Assembly (NCBI GenBank): GCA_934621385.1
Contig: CAKTUI010000049.1
Span: 1 to 13,248 of the forward strand
Direction: 5' to 3'
DNA: 13,248 nt
From: an uncultured Kiritimatiellota bacterium
GTDB taxonomy: Bacteria; Verrucomicrobiota; Kiritimatiellia; RFP12; UBA1067
Positions 5,178-13,008 of the stretch are shown piece after piece; position 1 is the first letter of the stretch, and every line of letters begins with the position of its first letter. Both the position numbers and the translations under genes were made by a program. Below the pieces are notes generated by a model. The model did not search any database, was not told the origin of the DNA, and saw only the letters and a list, made by a program, of their open reading frames with translations.

Positions 5178-6860
5178 ATGGGACTCATCATCAAGAGAAG
5201 CAGTGGAAGCACGGGTTATCGCCCCTGCTGGTACATTAGATACACGGACGAGACAGGGAATCGTGTTGAAAAACCAATCGGCATTCCAATCGACGGCAAG
5301 CCCCCAAAAAGCCTTCGCCTCAAAGAACAAGGTGATGCAGCCTTTGAACGAAGCCGGTTCCACGCCGAAGAATATCTAAAGAACTTCCTCAAGGAGCTTA
5401 AGCTCAAGGGATCGGTCCAGGAACTCACCCGAGTCCTCATTGAAGCAAAGACAGGACGAAAACTGGTCTATGTCCGCATTGACGAGCTATTCGCCAAATG
5501 GTCAGCCCTTCCTCGTTGTAGGGCTCGCTCGCAAAAACGAATTGAAATGGCGAGGGCGGCATTTACGAAATTCGCCAAATACCTTCGCGAAAGCAAGATA
5601 CCAAATGCCAAATCCGCCCAATACCTCTATGAAGTTACTCCGGAAATGGCCGAGGGGTTCATCGCCCCAATTCGCGCAACTTGCACGGTGTCTACCACCA
5701 AGGACTACCTCTCGCTTCTGAATGGAACTTTCGCATCACTACTACCTGCCGGCACCCAAAGTCCATTCAAGGACATTCGCTATCACGAACTAAAAGCCGA
5801 CAACGGCAATATCCATAGGGATCCGCTCACAAACGACCAACTTCAAGCCCTCTATGCAACCGCAAAGTCATCGCAAGACGCATTTCTCTACCCGATAACC
5901 GTTTGTGCAGCCGAAACAGGGATGCGAATCGGCGACGTCTGCATGCTCAAATGGACATCTGTCCATCTTAAAGAGGGCTACATCAACACTTGCACCCGCA
6001 AAACCTGCACAAATGTCTCAATTCCCATCTTCCCTCTACTACGGACAATCCTGGAGACTGCCGAAACTGCCGCTGAGGATGACACCTATGTCTTTCCGGA
6101 AGCCGCACAGATGTATCGCAACAACTATAGCGGGATCATCTCCCGCGGCAAGAATCTCTTCGCCAACGCCCTTTTCCATGACATCAAGGCAGAAGTCGAT
6201 ACACCTACCGACGTCATAGAGGGTGAAAACGTTCCCCCATTGACAACCGAGAAACTACTCAAGGAAATCGACAAGGACAACCGATTCATCCCGTCAAAGA
6301 AAGAGCGAGCCAAGATTATTCTTGTCCGCTACAAGAGCGGGGAATCCTACTCGATCATTGCCAAGGCTCTTGGAATCAGGAAGGCAATCGTAAGCCAATA
6401 CCTTGCAGACATCGAGGAACTGACCGGGGAGAAAATCCGTCCCGGGATCCGCGTAAGCCCAATCAAGAAAAGACTCGCGCAAACTCGCAAGCGTCACACC
6501 CAATGCGTACGAGCCACCTCAATCTATGGATGGCATTCGCTGCGTGCCAATTTCTGCGTACAGGCCATCTTTCGGCACATCCCGGAGAAAATCATCTGCG
6601 ACATCGTCGGACACAGCACCTTTGAAACCACGAAGAACTATCTCAACCCGACTTGGGAAGTCTTCCGAGATGCCTGGAATCACGGTCTCACATCTGCTGG
6701 CTCCATCCCCAGACTCCCCAATGTACAAACTGCCGCCTCAGTGATGAGTCCAGAAATGGCAAAACAGATACTGGCGACCACTCTCACTCCCGAGCAGCTT
6801 GCCGCGTTCAAAGTCCTTGGAATGGAAGTTCGAGAACCGAAGCCAGTGCTTGCCGTCTAA
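5178..6860 (+). CDS. Tyrosine recombinase (integrase) with HTH-bearing insertion
   Basis: The enzyme cuts and rejoins DNA at the att site through a tyrosine-DNA intermediate. I chose ATG 5178 (560 aa) because it has AAAAGGGA upstream and begins the arm-binding domain (MGLIIKRSSGSTGYRP, then CWYIRY); the frame extends 28 codons further upstream without conserved content. Residues ~102-200 are the SAM-like core-binding domain. The catalytic set is complete: R250 in TGMRIGD, K275, H453 and R456 in HSLR, H479 in VGH, and nucleophile Y488 in TKNYL. The R-to-HxxR distance is about 203 residues, roughly twice the usual ~100. The extra block (~315-445) contains a helix-turn-helix-like YKSGESYSIIAKALGIRK with VSQYLADIEE (385-414). 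The gene points away from the tRNA fragment and into the element, and it converges with the HTH gene that follows. Confidence 0.92.
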   Translation: MGLIIKRSSGSTGYRPCWYIRYTDETGNRVEKPIGIPIDGKPPKSLRLKEQGDAAFERSRFHAEEYLKNFLKELKLKGSVQELTRVLIEAKTGRKLVYVRIDELFAKWSALPRCRARSQKRIEMARAAFTKFAKYLRESKIPNAKSAQYLYEVTPEMAEGFIAPIRATCTVSTTKDYLSLLNGTFASLLPAGTQSPFKDIRYHELKADNGNIHRDPLTNDQLQALYATAKSSQDAFLYPITVCAAETGMRIGDVCMLKWTSVHLKEGYINTCTRKTCTNVSIPIFPLLRTILETAETAAEDDTYVFPEAAQMYRNNYSGIISRGKNLFANALFHDIKAEVDTPTDVIEGENVPPLTTEKLLKEIDKDNRFIPSKKERAKIILVRYKSGESYSIIAKALGIRKAIVSQYLADIEELTGEKIRPGIRVSPIKKRLAQTRKRHTQCVRATSIYGWHSLRANFCVQAIFRHIPEKIICDIVGHSTFETTKNYLNPTWEVFRDAWNHGLTSAGSIPRLPNVQTAASVMSPEMAKQILATTLTPEQLAAFKVLGMEVREPKPVLAV

Positions 6861-6868
6861 ACTCCAAG

Positions 6869-6892
6869 GATGGGGGCCTTCAAGCCCTCATC
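6869..6892 (+). terminator. Candidate terminator after integrase
   Basis: GATGGGGGC (6869-6877) pairs with GCCCTCATC (6884-6892) over nine positions (one G-T), with a 6-nt loop, starting eight bases after the integrase stop. A moderately T-rich stretch (TCCATTTTCTCTTTAT) follows on the plus strand. It overlaps the last codons of the opposing HTH gene and has no T-run in that direction. Confidence 0.45.
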
Positions 6893-7242
6893 TCCATTTT
6901 CTCTTTATATTGCTGCCGACGAACAGCATTCCGTGCCTCACGACGAGCAAGGACCTCTGCAGACGGACACCGGACTCCCAATGACAATTCGTAGAGTTCT
7001 TGCTCACGCAGCATCACATTCCCCATTGGACTGCACGGAGTGAGCAAACCATCTTTGATGGCCCGATAGAGCTTTGAGTAACTCCAGCCAATATACTTAC
7101 ACGCCTCTCCCATCGTGAAGAGCTTCGTCCGCTCATTACCCATTTCTTCGGGCTGGTCGCGTCCTTCGAGAATTGCGTCAACCCTCGCCAATACCTCTGG
7201 TGATGCCGCCAGTATCGCCGCCATCCGTGCCTGAAAGTCCAT
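6880..7242 (-). CDS. HTH_17/MerR-like DNA-binding protein, candidate excisionase
   Basis: The start at 7242 (120 aa) has AAAGGAG at good distance; an upstream in-frame extension to 7290 lacks one. Residues 41-88 form an excisionase/MerR-like winged helix: LFTMGEACKYIGWSYSKLYR, then AIKDGLLTP and a short wing before LREQELYEL. This resembles DNA-binding domains of recombination directionality factors and AlpA-like regulators. The N-terminal ~35 residues are an amphipathic helix and the C-terminus (from ~95) is a basic helix rich in Arg and Lys, longer than in minimal Xis proteins. It converges with the integrase, which fits a role in controlling excision (inference). It may equally be a plain regulator of the element. 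It follows the 204-aa gene by 81 nt on the same strand. Confidence 0.7.
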   Translation of the reverse strand: MDFQARMAAILAASPEVLARVDAILEGRDQPEEMGNERTKLFTMGEACKYIGWSYSKLYRAIKDGLLTPCSPMGNVMLREQELYELSLGVRCPSAEVLARREARNAVRRQQYKEKMEMRA

Positions 7243-7257
7243 CTGGAACTCCTTTGT

Positions 7258-7274
7258 GGTTGTTTGTGACAACC
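7258..7274 (-). promoter_or_regulatory. Inverted repeat at the ribosome binding site of the HTH gene
   Basis: GGTTGT (7258-7263) and ACAACC (7269-7274) form a perfect 6-bp inverted repeat with a 5-nt loop, immediately upstream of AAAGGAG on the minus strand. It may be a binding site for the HTH protein or a hairpin that affects its translation. Next to it, CAATGCCAA (7274-7282) is the reverse complement of TTGGCATTG at 5123-5131 in the att region. Confidence 0.35.
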
Positions 7275-7323
7275 AATGCCAAATGGGCAAGGGAAATTGT
7301 GCGGCGCAATCTTGTACTATCGG

Positions 7324-7938
7324 TCAAGTATCCCAAGATAGGACCACCAGGCGTTGTTCCTTTCGAAACTCCAGAACACGGACTGGCAGATGCAGGGCAA
7401 GAGCAAAGGCTTGAGCAAGCTCCACCTCGACACCCGGACCGATGGAAGCCGCCTCATCAAACCGAATCGAAAGCTGTGTCCCTTGCCGAATGCCCACATC
7501 CTTTACGCCGTACATCTCCTTCAAGGACTCGTAGAAACGTCCACCTCGAACCGAATGAATGGTTGTGAGCAACGGATCTTCCGATTGCTCGGTTGCCAGC
7601 AATTCATTCATCTTGCGTACCCAGAAATCCGCTTGAGCGTGATTGGCAGAATCCGCAAGTTTTCCCGCCATATATTGGAGGGCGAGATGGTCGCAAGAAC
7701 CAGGATCTCCAGCAAGCCCCAAAAGAAGCGATTTAAGAAGGCTTTGGCGGATTGCCTTGTCGTCTATCACCTCAATGTCCGAGAGCGTCTGACGAGCTTC
7801 TGGCGCGTCGTAGCGGCGCGCCATCTCCAACAACTCCGGATGAGCTTTGCGATAGTCGTCTATTTTGGCGAGTTCCGTCTCACGATTGTTGTTGATGTCT
7901 ATCGGCGGCAGGTCTATTGTTTCAAATTCAGCATTCAT
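7324..7938 (-). CDS. Hypothetical protein, 204 aa
   Basis: I do not recognise the family. The start is well supported: the ATG at 7938 has AAGGAGG a few bases upstream, and the frame is open with normal composition. Residues ~20-120 are predicted mostly helical and acidic (ELAKIDDYRKAHPELLEMAR, then LLKSLLLGLAGDPGS). Residues ~125-204 look alpha/beta, with strands TQLSIRFDEA, VRVLEFRK and RLVVLSW. No signal peptide or membrane segment is evident. It lies 31 nt below the 311-aa gene and 81 nt above the HTH gene, so the three are likely one transcript in the integrated element. Nothing in the sequence suggests an enzyme. Confidence 0.72.
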   Translation of the reverse strand: MNAEFETIDLPPIDINNNRETELAKIDDYRKAHPELLEMARRYDAPEARQTLSDIEVIDDKAIRQSLLKSLLLGLAGDPGSCDHLALQYMAGKLADSANHAQADFWVRKMNELLATEQSEDPLLTTIHSVRGGRFYESLKEMYGVKDVGIRQGTQLSIRFDEAASIGPGVEVELAQAFALALHLPVRVLEFRKEQRLVVLSWDT

Positions 7939-7969
7939 TCATCCTCCTTCATGAAAATGCCCTTAACCG

Positions 7970-8905
7970 TTATACTCGATCTGGATGAAGCACGTATTCA
8001 GAATGATATATAAAACTTCTAGATTGCTCAATTGCAGAAATGCCGGGATGGAATACGCCGACCTTATAAGCCGAGAACAGGATGCTTTGAGCCTTGAACC
8101 AAATAGGCTCTTTAGCAGGACGCCCCTCAACATCAACCCACCGAACCATCGTCCTTTCACCGGGCAATAACGCAGCATAGTCAGGGAGGTGTTGAGAACG
8201 GAACAACTCCCATGCATCATCTTCAGACATCAAAGGTATTTCTCCCCCTATCAATGAATATGCTTTTCCCCCTTTCTCAAAAAATGAAGCCAATGTAGCA
8301 ACAAGCCGAATATCGCAACACCGTGCAACAAGCTGTTTACCATCTTCCGTCCGAAGCAAGAGTCCGACAGAGCCGACCATATACGCATCCATTATGGGCG
8401 AGGAAAAGTGATGTCTGCATAATTCAAACTCGCCTTTCTCCGTCAAAACTCGAAAATCAAGACCATTCTCAGTCGAACCCACGTGAACTAGTTTTGAGAC
8501 TTCACATAGATCTATGTAGGCGAGTCGAGATTCATACTCCCACACGAAGGGTGCGCGAAAATACATATCCCAGTTGAACTCTTGATGCCCCATCATTGTC
8601 TTATGATGCAACAGCAAAAACTTGGCCACATTCCGCTCCTGTTCAGAAACCTTCGCTTCCATTATGCCACAAGGCCAATGCTCGAACCACTCGCTCTGCT
8701 CATACGCGGTAATTTCATCTGCCAAACGTTCCTCACCCTCTTTTGTAAAAGCCCATGGACGTAAGCCCTTTTGGCTCATTTGAGTAAAATGCATTTCTTG
8801 TAACGTATAGCGATCAATCGAACAAAGTTGCTCCTGATCAACCGCTCTGAATTCACGAAGATAGCACAGCGTTATATTAGTACTCGTTTCAATGCCTTCA
8901 CTCAT
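7970..8905 (-). CDS. Hypothetical protein, 311 aa, possible winged-helix segments
   Basis: I do not recognise the family. The start at 8905 (MSEGIETSTN) has GAGG about eight bases upstream; an upstream in-frame start at 8950 has no such site. Two segments end like winged-helix wings: PWAFTKEGEERLADEI (near residue 50) and FRVLTEKGEFELCRHH (near 155). An N-terminal or tandem HTH is therefore possible but unproven. The rest is rich in aromatic and acidic residues (EWFEHWPCGI, FNWDMYF, FVWEYES), with no membrane segments or catalytic motifs that I know. Its coding sequence looks more AT-rich than the operon to its right, which may reflect a separate origin. It heads the 311-204-HTH group; no clear promoter is seen in the short upstream spacer. 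Confidence 0.7.
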   Translation of the reverse strand: MSEGIETSTNITLCYLREFRAVDQEQLCSIDRYTLQEMHFTQMSQKGLRPWAFTKEGEERLADEITAYEQSEWFEHWPCGIMEAKVSEQERNVAKFLLLHHKTMMGHQEFNWDMYFRAPFVWEYESRLAYIDLCEVSKLVHVGSTENGLDFRVLTEKGEFELCRHHFSSPIMDAYMVGSVGLLLRTEDGKQLVARCCDIRLVATLASFFEKGGKAYSLIGGEIPLMSEDDAWELFRSQHLPDYAALLPGERTMVRWVDVEGRPAKEPIWFKAQSILFSAYKVGVFHPGISAIEQSRSFIYHSEYVLHPDRV

Positions 8906-8957
8906 ATCACATCCTCTAATTTCAAAAAATCTCTTTAAGTTCCTTTTCAAGACTATG

Positions 8958-9278
8958 TTACTTATCGGGAGGAAACTTCTTCCCCTGCTCTATCCTAATA
9001 CTCTTCCAAATATGCCCAAGACCAAGTTTGCTCGGTCCAGAAGTCATACTCAAGATATACCTCTAACACTCATCATCCATCGTATGATAGATGTCGTAGA
9101 GCTGCTTCTCAAGTTCCAACGGAATGTTCGAATCATCCATCGCCGACAAGACGCCTCTTGTGATGGCGAAATTCACCCTATAATACTCCTTCGCACCTTC
9201 GGGAGCATTGTTATAGACGTCTTTCCAATAGCCCGTGACACTCTTGACAACTTCGTCTTTCATCTGCTCAATCGTCAT
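8958..9278 (-). pseudogene. Small paralogue of the 98-aa protein, interrupted by in-frame TAG
   Basis: The ATG at 9278 has GGAGG upstream. It opens a 71-aa frame that stops at TAG (9065-9063). It shares with its upstream neighbour the motif YW-K-x-x-Y-x-x-AP-x-GAK (here YWKDVYNNAPEGAK). After the TAG the same frame continues for 34 codons, RYILSMTSGPSK then GLGHIWKSIRIEQGKK, to TAA (8960-8958). This tail aligns with the neighbour's YKYLADTATNP...LLEKARKL, the TAG falling where the neighbour has a Tyr codon next to Lys-Tyr. Read through, the product would be 106 aa, close to the neighbour's 98 aa. The gene is therefore nonsense-mutated, recoded or read through, or a shortened protein that still works. 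No function is recognised. Confidence 0.6.
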
Positions 9279-9302
9279 GATTACAAACCTCCATCTAAAC
9301 TC

Positions 9303-9599
9303 TTACTTTGCGAGTTTTCTTGCCTTTTCAAGAAGGTGCTTCTTCTCAAGAGGGTTTGTAGCAGTGTCAGCGAGGTACTTATAGTCCTCGTAGGTCATCA
9401 ACGGCTCACACTCCTTATTCCAATACGCCTCCCACTTCTTCTCGACTTCACCAGTCTCATCTTCATCAAGCGAGGCGAAGAAACTCAACTCAAGGGACCT
9501 CTTCGCTCCAGCGGGTGCATCGGTATAGATTTTACGCCAAAACTCGTTCTTCAAGAACTCGTCAAGGGCTGCCTGTAACTCTTCCTTGTGTGCTTTCAT
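9303..9599 (-). CDS. Small hypothetical protein, 98 aa, YxxAPxGAK family
   Basis: No known family is recognised. The start ATG at 9599 overlaps the stop of the metallophosphoesterase gene as ATGA, so its translation is probably coupled to it. The protein is charged and helical: an N-terminal helix (EELQAALDEFLKNEFW), the shared motif FWRKIYTDAPAGAK, an acidic middle with DEDETGEVEKKWEAYW, then MTYEDYKYLADTATNP and a basic C-terminal helix (LLEKARKLAK). It is a paralogue of the interrupted gene that follows after 24 nt. Tandem small acidic paralogues at the end of an operon sometimes act as immunity or antitoxin proteins; nothing in the sequence proves that here. Confidence 0.78.
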   Translation of the reverse strand: MKAHKEELQAALDEFLKNEFWRKIYTDAPAGAKRSLELSFFASLDEDETGEVEKKWEAYWNKECEPLMTYEDYKYLADTATNPLEKKHLLEKARKLAK

Positions 9600-11092
9600 T
9601 CATTCACTTCCTTCGGAGTCTTGAACTTAGCGGTGATGTGAACTCTACGGGATTTCGGCTTCGGGCCTGTAAAGTACGCCATTCCTAGGACGTCATCGGC
9701 GCAGGGAAAGAACTTCGCCGTGATGTCCCACGCAAGGGATCCTACGACCTGTTCCACAAGCGGAGCTCCCGATTCACGACACCAATCACGGCGACTGGCA
9801 AGGAAGGCGTAAAAACTCCGTGAGAAGTTATCCCAATGTGCAATCGTTCGTTCGCTCGTCCAATACATTTCATCAGATCGGTCCGCGTACGGACACTCCT
9901 CCTCGCCGTGGTAATATCGAAAGACGGGCTTTACATCTGGTAGCTCGTCAAAGAATCGCTCCCACGGAAGATTGGAGAAGTCATAGACTTTAGGATTCGA
10001 CTTCTCAAGCTCGCGTCCTTTCGCCTCCATCGCGGCCATAAGGATTCTCACGTTTTCAGGGCATTCGGCATCACGAATCGACTCGGGACACGAATCTTCG
10101 CCCAACCTTTCTCTCCCCGCCCGTTCAACCTCGTCCAGATTGACGGTCTCCGGGTTCAGCAACCACGCCTCCAATTCCCAGAATCCAGCCGCATAAGTAT
10201 CTTTCTCAAACGGATTGCCAGACGTGGGATCACAAGGATTTCCGGTCTGCGTGTAATAGCGATCAAACGAGACGCTCCGATTCTCAATATAGAATACGGG
10301 ACGCGGCATATTCTCATAGAAAACGGCTGTCATACGCATTGGCGGCAAGTGACCGCCCGTAGCGCGGCGGTCATCGCACTTGACCATAGACGCATTCACC
10401 ACCTTGCTCTCGTCATTAGGACCAATATGAGCAATCCGATGTGAAACCGCGTGAATGTGTCCGCAGACTACTACCCTCGGCTTCGTCCTCCAAATGGCGT
10501 CGGCGAGAACATCAGAACCAAGCCGAGCTGACTTACGAACCCCATTATCGAGTTTCTCAACTCCAAGGTCTATCTCCGAATCTGTCTTCGAGGGTGTGCT
10601 ATGGCAAAGGAGGATGTCAAGCCCTTGGGGAATTGCTGCGAATTTCTGCTTCAAACCTTCGGGCGAGAACTCAAAGACACCATCTCCTTCAAGGCCTTCC
10701 TTCAAGAGGTGATTCTTTGTCTGAGCCCACGGCGTACCATAGATCTTAATGCCGTTGACGACCTTCATCTCATCGATGAGGCACGTGACATTACTCGGCC
10801 ATTGAATCTTCTCAATCGGCTTCTCAAGGACGAACTTATCACGATTGCCAGGGGTGAGGACAATCTCGCCGTAAAAGCCCTCACACCAAGGAAAGAACTC
10901 CTTTTCAAGCCATTCGAGCTTGGAAGAACTCTTACCCCACTTCCTTACACCGTGTTCGTCATACACGCCATCCGGGCAGATGTCGCCGGCGAACAAGATC
11001 ATATCGGCCCCTTGGCAATCCACGGTATCAGGGCTAAAGGCATGCAAGTCTGCCATTGCAACGATGTTCACCACACGCGGCTTATTGTTCAT
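9596..11092 (-). CDS. Calcineurin-like metallophosphoesterase with unknown C-terminal domain
   Basis: Residues ~5-250 are a calcineurin-like metallophosphoesterase, which uses two metals to cleave phosphomono- or diesters. The motifs are in order: D15-L-H17 in MADLHAF, G36-D37 in FAGDIC, G82-N83-R84-D85 in TPGNRD, H164 in LLCHS, and CGHIHA with H212 and H214. The usual GNHD/E has Arg in place of the His that often protonates the leaving group, so activity may be altered. The arrangement resembles the MPPED1/2-like branch. Residues ~290-498 form a Trp- and Tyr-rich region I cannot assign (FWELEAWLLNP, MYWTSERTIAHWDNF, VVGSLAWDITAKFFP). AAGGAG ten bases before the ATG at 11092 supports the start. 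It follows the ASCH gene by 15 nt and its stop overlaps the next start (ATGA). A signalling-nucleotide or RNA phosphodiester target is possible but not shown. Confidence 0.88.
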   Translation of the reverse strand: MNNKPRVVNIVAMADLHAFSPDTVDCQGADMILFAGDICPDGVYDEHGVRKWGKSSSKLEWLEKEFFPWCEGFYGEIVLTPGNRDKFVLEKPIEKIQWPSNVTCLIDEMKVVNGIKIYGTPWAQTKNHLLKEGLEGDGVFEFSPEGLKQKFAAIPQGLDILLCHSTPSKTDSEIDLGVEKLDNGVRKSARLGSDVLADAIWRTKPRVVVCGHIHAVSHRIAHIGPNDESKVVNASMVKCDDRRATGGHLPPMRMTAVFYENMPRPVFYIENRSVSFDRYYTQTGNPCDPTSGNPFEKDTYAAGFWELEAWLLNPETVNLDEVERAGRERLGEDSCPESIRDAECPENVRILMAAMEAKGRELEKSNPKVYDFSNLPWERFFDELPDVKPVFRYYHGEEECPYADRSDEMYWTSERTIAHWDNFSRSFYAFLASRRDWCRESGAPLVEQVVGSLAWDITAKFFPCADDVLGMAYFTGPKPKSRRVHITAKFKTPKEVNE

Positions 11093-11107
11093 ATTCCAAT
11101 GCTCCTT

Positions 11108-11860
11108 TCAACCAATCCGTTCGCCCAGATGGACGGCAATCATATTCGGTTCAAAACCTTCTGGCACGTCAAACGGATTACATTCCTCGCCATAGTCATT
11201 CGCAAGCTGGACGTCGGTGACGGTCCAGCGCATCTTCTTCGGCGGCTGCCCCGGATGCCCATAACCGCGTTGGAGGCGAACGGACTTGATTCCAATCGTT
11301 CGCTTGAGGTTGTACTCGGTCAGATCCCGAAACTCGACTGTTTTCTCGCCGGCCTCGATGTCATCGTATGGCTCTCCCTGCATGACGAAATACCCGTCCT
11401 CGACCTTGGACTTGAGTTTCCCGTTCTTGATACCTTCCAAAAGGTCGGCAACGCCCTCGTCCTCGGTGTCATTTGCCTCACTCCGTTCCGCCTCGGTCGC
11501 GGCGTAATCTTCTTCCATTGCCGCGCGAACTTCCTTCGGGCACGACGGCAGCGTGACAACCCATTCGAAATAGCCACTACGTTCATCGCTCATCGTCAGA
11601 CACTGATCCTCTTCTTCACCGCCGATGCTCTCGAAATAGGGAACGATCCGTTCCTCCATTGTGGCCTCGGACACGCCGTTCGCCGGAAATAACATTGCCA
11701 CGGTCCAGTGCTCACGGCCAAGGTAATCCTCTACCGAAACATCATGCTCGCCGATGCCAAGCGGCGCGAAGAACGGCAACATTGCCGCCTTGAAGTCGGC
11801 CATTTCGTTCTCGGTCATTCGGCCATACTTGGCCAAGGCTTCGTCAAGAATCTCACCCAT
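11108..11860 (-). CDS. ASCH (PUA-like) domain protein, 250 aa
   Basis: The start at 11860 has AAGGAGG six bases upstream, inside the end of the previous gene; an in-frame extension to 11893 adds only a basic string and is unlikely. Residues ~170-250 carry the ASCH hallmark YDDIEAGEKTVEFRDLTEY, followed by IGIKSVRLQRGYG and WTVTDVQL. ASCH domains are PUA-like beta-barrels linked to RNA binding or modified-nucleotide hydrolysis. Residues 1-105 form a separate domain with MTENEMADFKAAMLPFF, HWTVAMLFP and GYFEWVVTLP, which I cannot name. An acidic linker (EAERSEANDTEDEGVADLLE) joins the two. The gene overlaps its upstream neighbour by eight bases (ATGGGTGA) and precedes the metallophosphoesterase, so the three are probably made together. 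Confidence 0.8.
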   Translation of the reverse strand: MGEILDEALAKYGRMTENEMADFKAAMLPFFAPLGIGEHDVSVEDYLGREHWTVAMLFPANGVSEATMEERIVPYFESIGGEEEDQCLTMSDERSGYFEWVVTLPSCPKEVRAAMEEDYAATEAERSEANDTEDEGVADLLEGIKNGKLKSKVEDGYFVMQGEPYDDIEAGEKTVEFRDLTEYNLKRTIGIKSVRLQRGYGHPGQPPKKMRWTVTDVQLANDYGEECNPFDVPEGFEPNMIAVHLGERIG

Positions 11861-12860
11861 GCTTCGCCTCCTTCTTTTTCGCAGCTTCCTCAAATGCCTT
11901 CGTTAGCGGATTCGCATCTGGTGTCGGCAGAATCCGCTCAACCTTGTCATACGGCAACGGAATCCATGGTTCGTCCGTCCGTTCCATCATCACCTTCACA
12001 TGCGGCGCCGTCCACTCGTCGCAGATGTCCGCATGCTGACGGAAGACTCCTTCCGGCACTTTCCAGTTTCGTTTTGGATTTTTCTCCAAGCAGCGGTAGC
12101 GAAGTCCCTTGCCGCCAATCTCGTTCAACCACTGCAGAACGGCGGACTTCCGGTATCTATTCTCTTCCCATGTCGCCCGTGATTTGTTGTCGTCCAAAGC
12201 CATCATCTTGGCATACGCGTCCGCACTCGTCTTCCAATACCATTCCTCAAACCGCCGCACCCATTCGTCTATCGCCGGAGCATACAACTCAAGGTATTCA
12301 ATGGACCAAAGCGGAACCTCAACGGCGACCAAATCCCGAGCCTTCTCTGCCTCCATAAGTTCCGCTTCCGCCTTGGACACCTCCTCGTCCACATTTCCAA
12401 AATAAAGCCACAAGTCGTATTGCAGAACCAGGTAGGTCAAAAGATCGCCCCAGAATTTGCCAAAGGCATCATAGACAACGTGCTTGGGGGCAGCCCAACC
12501 ATTCTCATAATGGTCCGCTTCGATTCCGTAGGCGAGCTCATGTGTCCAGAAATAGAACAAATACCGGTCCGTCTTCGTCGCATCGGCAGGCAGAACGGAA
12601 TCCAAGACCTCAAGATCATTTGGATGGAGGTCCATCACACCGTTTCTCTCAAAGCTTCTCTCGACCTGCTTTACAATGTCCCCAATCTCCGTAGCACTCC
12701 ACCGCTTCTCCTCGTTCCAGAACATCTCCATACTCGTCAGCTTGCGCCGCAACTCTCGCGGGGCATAGCACCGCCGTGCCCGCCAACACAAGGCGGTAAA
12801 AGGATTCCCGTCTTCACCGCGGTACCACTGGCATGGAAATTTGTCGTGAATCTCGGCCAT
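11853..12860 (-). CDS. Hypothetical protein, first gene of five-gene operon, 335-388 aa
   Basis: I do not recognise the family. The frame is open from 13019 (GTG), with possible starts at 13019, 12953, 12914 and 12860. I prefer 12860 (MAEIHDKFP) because the longer forms run through the predicted structured RNA and its terminator-like hairpin. However, none has a good Shine-Dalgarno, and KSNLRLDRKH just upstream also looks protein-like. The protein is Trp/Tyr-rich and mostly helical: ALCWRARRCYAPRELRRKL, YLFYFWTHELAYGIEADHY, a region of WGDLLTYLVLQYDLWLYF that is hydrophobic but probably buried rather than transmembrane, then an acidic coiled-coil-like stretch around EVSKAEAELMEAEKARDL. The C-terminus is Lys-rich (EEAAKKKEAKHG). 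Its last eight bases overlap the ASCH gene start. Confidence 0.72.
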   Translation of the reverse strand: MAEIHDKFPCQWYRGEDGNPFTALCWRARRCYAPRELRRKLTSMEMFWNEEKRWSATEIGDIVKQVERSFERNGVMDLHPNDLEVLDSVLPADATKTDRYLFYFWTHELAYGIEADHYENGWAAPKHVVYDAFGKFWGDLLTYLVLQYDLWLYFGNVDEEVSKAEAELMEAEKARDLVAVEVPLWSIEYLELYAPAIDEWVRRFEEWYWKTSADAYAKMMALDDNKSRATWEENRYRKSAVLQWLNEIGGKGLRYRCLEKNPKRNWKVPEGVFRQHADICDEWTAPHVKVMMERTDEPWIPLPYDKVERILPTPDANPLTKAFEEAAKKKEAKHG

Positions 12861-12911
12861 GTGCTTTCTATCTAATCTCAAATTCGATTTCGCGACCTGA
12901 TGAATCCACGG

Positions 12912-13008
12912 CATAGAAAAAGGGTCACGATTCTTCTCCCTCCGTGTTCCCATCTGAGGCTGTAGGAATGGCCTTGCCGGAAACCCGAAAAGATAGGAAT
13001 CGTGACCC
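12912..13008 (-). terminator. Terminator-like stem P2 with T-run
   Basis: The perfect 12-bp inverted repeat GGGTCACGATTC / GAATCGTGACCC (13008-12997 and 12933-12922) is followed by TTTTTCT on the minus strand only. The 63-nt loop is much longer than in simple terminators and contains one arm of stem P1, so conditional termination is possible. Confidence 0.5.

Noticed and set aside
10601..11692. 363-codon plus-strand open frame
   Set aside because: It lies opposite the metallophosphoesterase and ASCH genes, which have motifs, ribosome binding sites and coupled ends. Its translation has no domain pattern.
12420..12875. 151-codon plus-strand open frame
   Set aside because: Opposite the first operon gene, no ribosome binding site, no recognisable domain.
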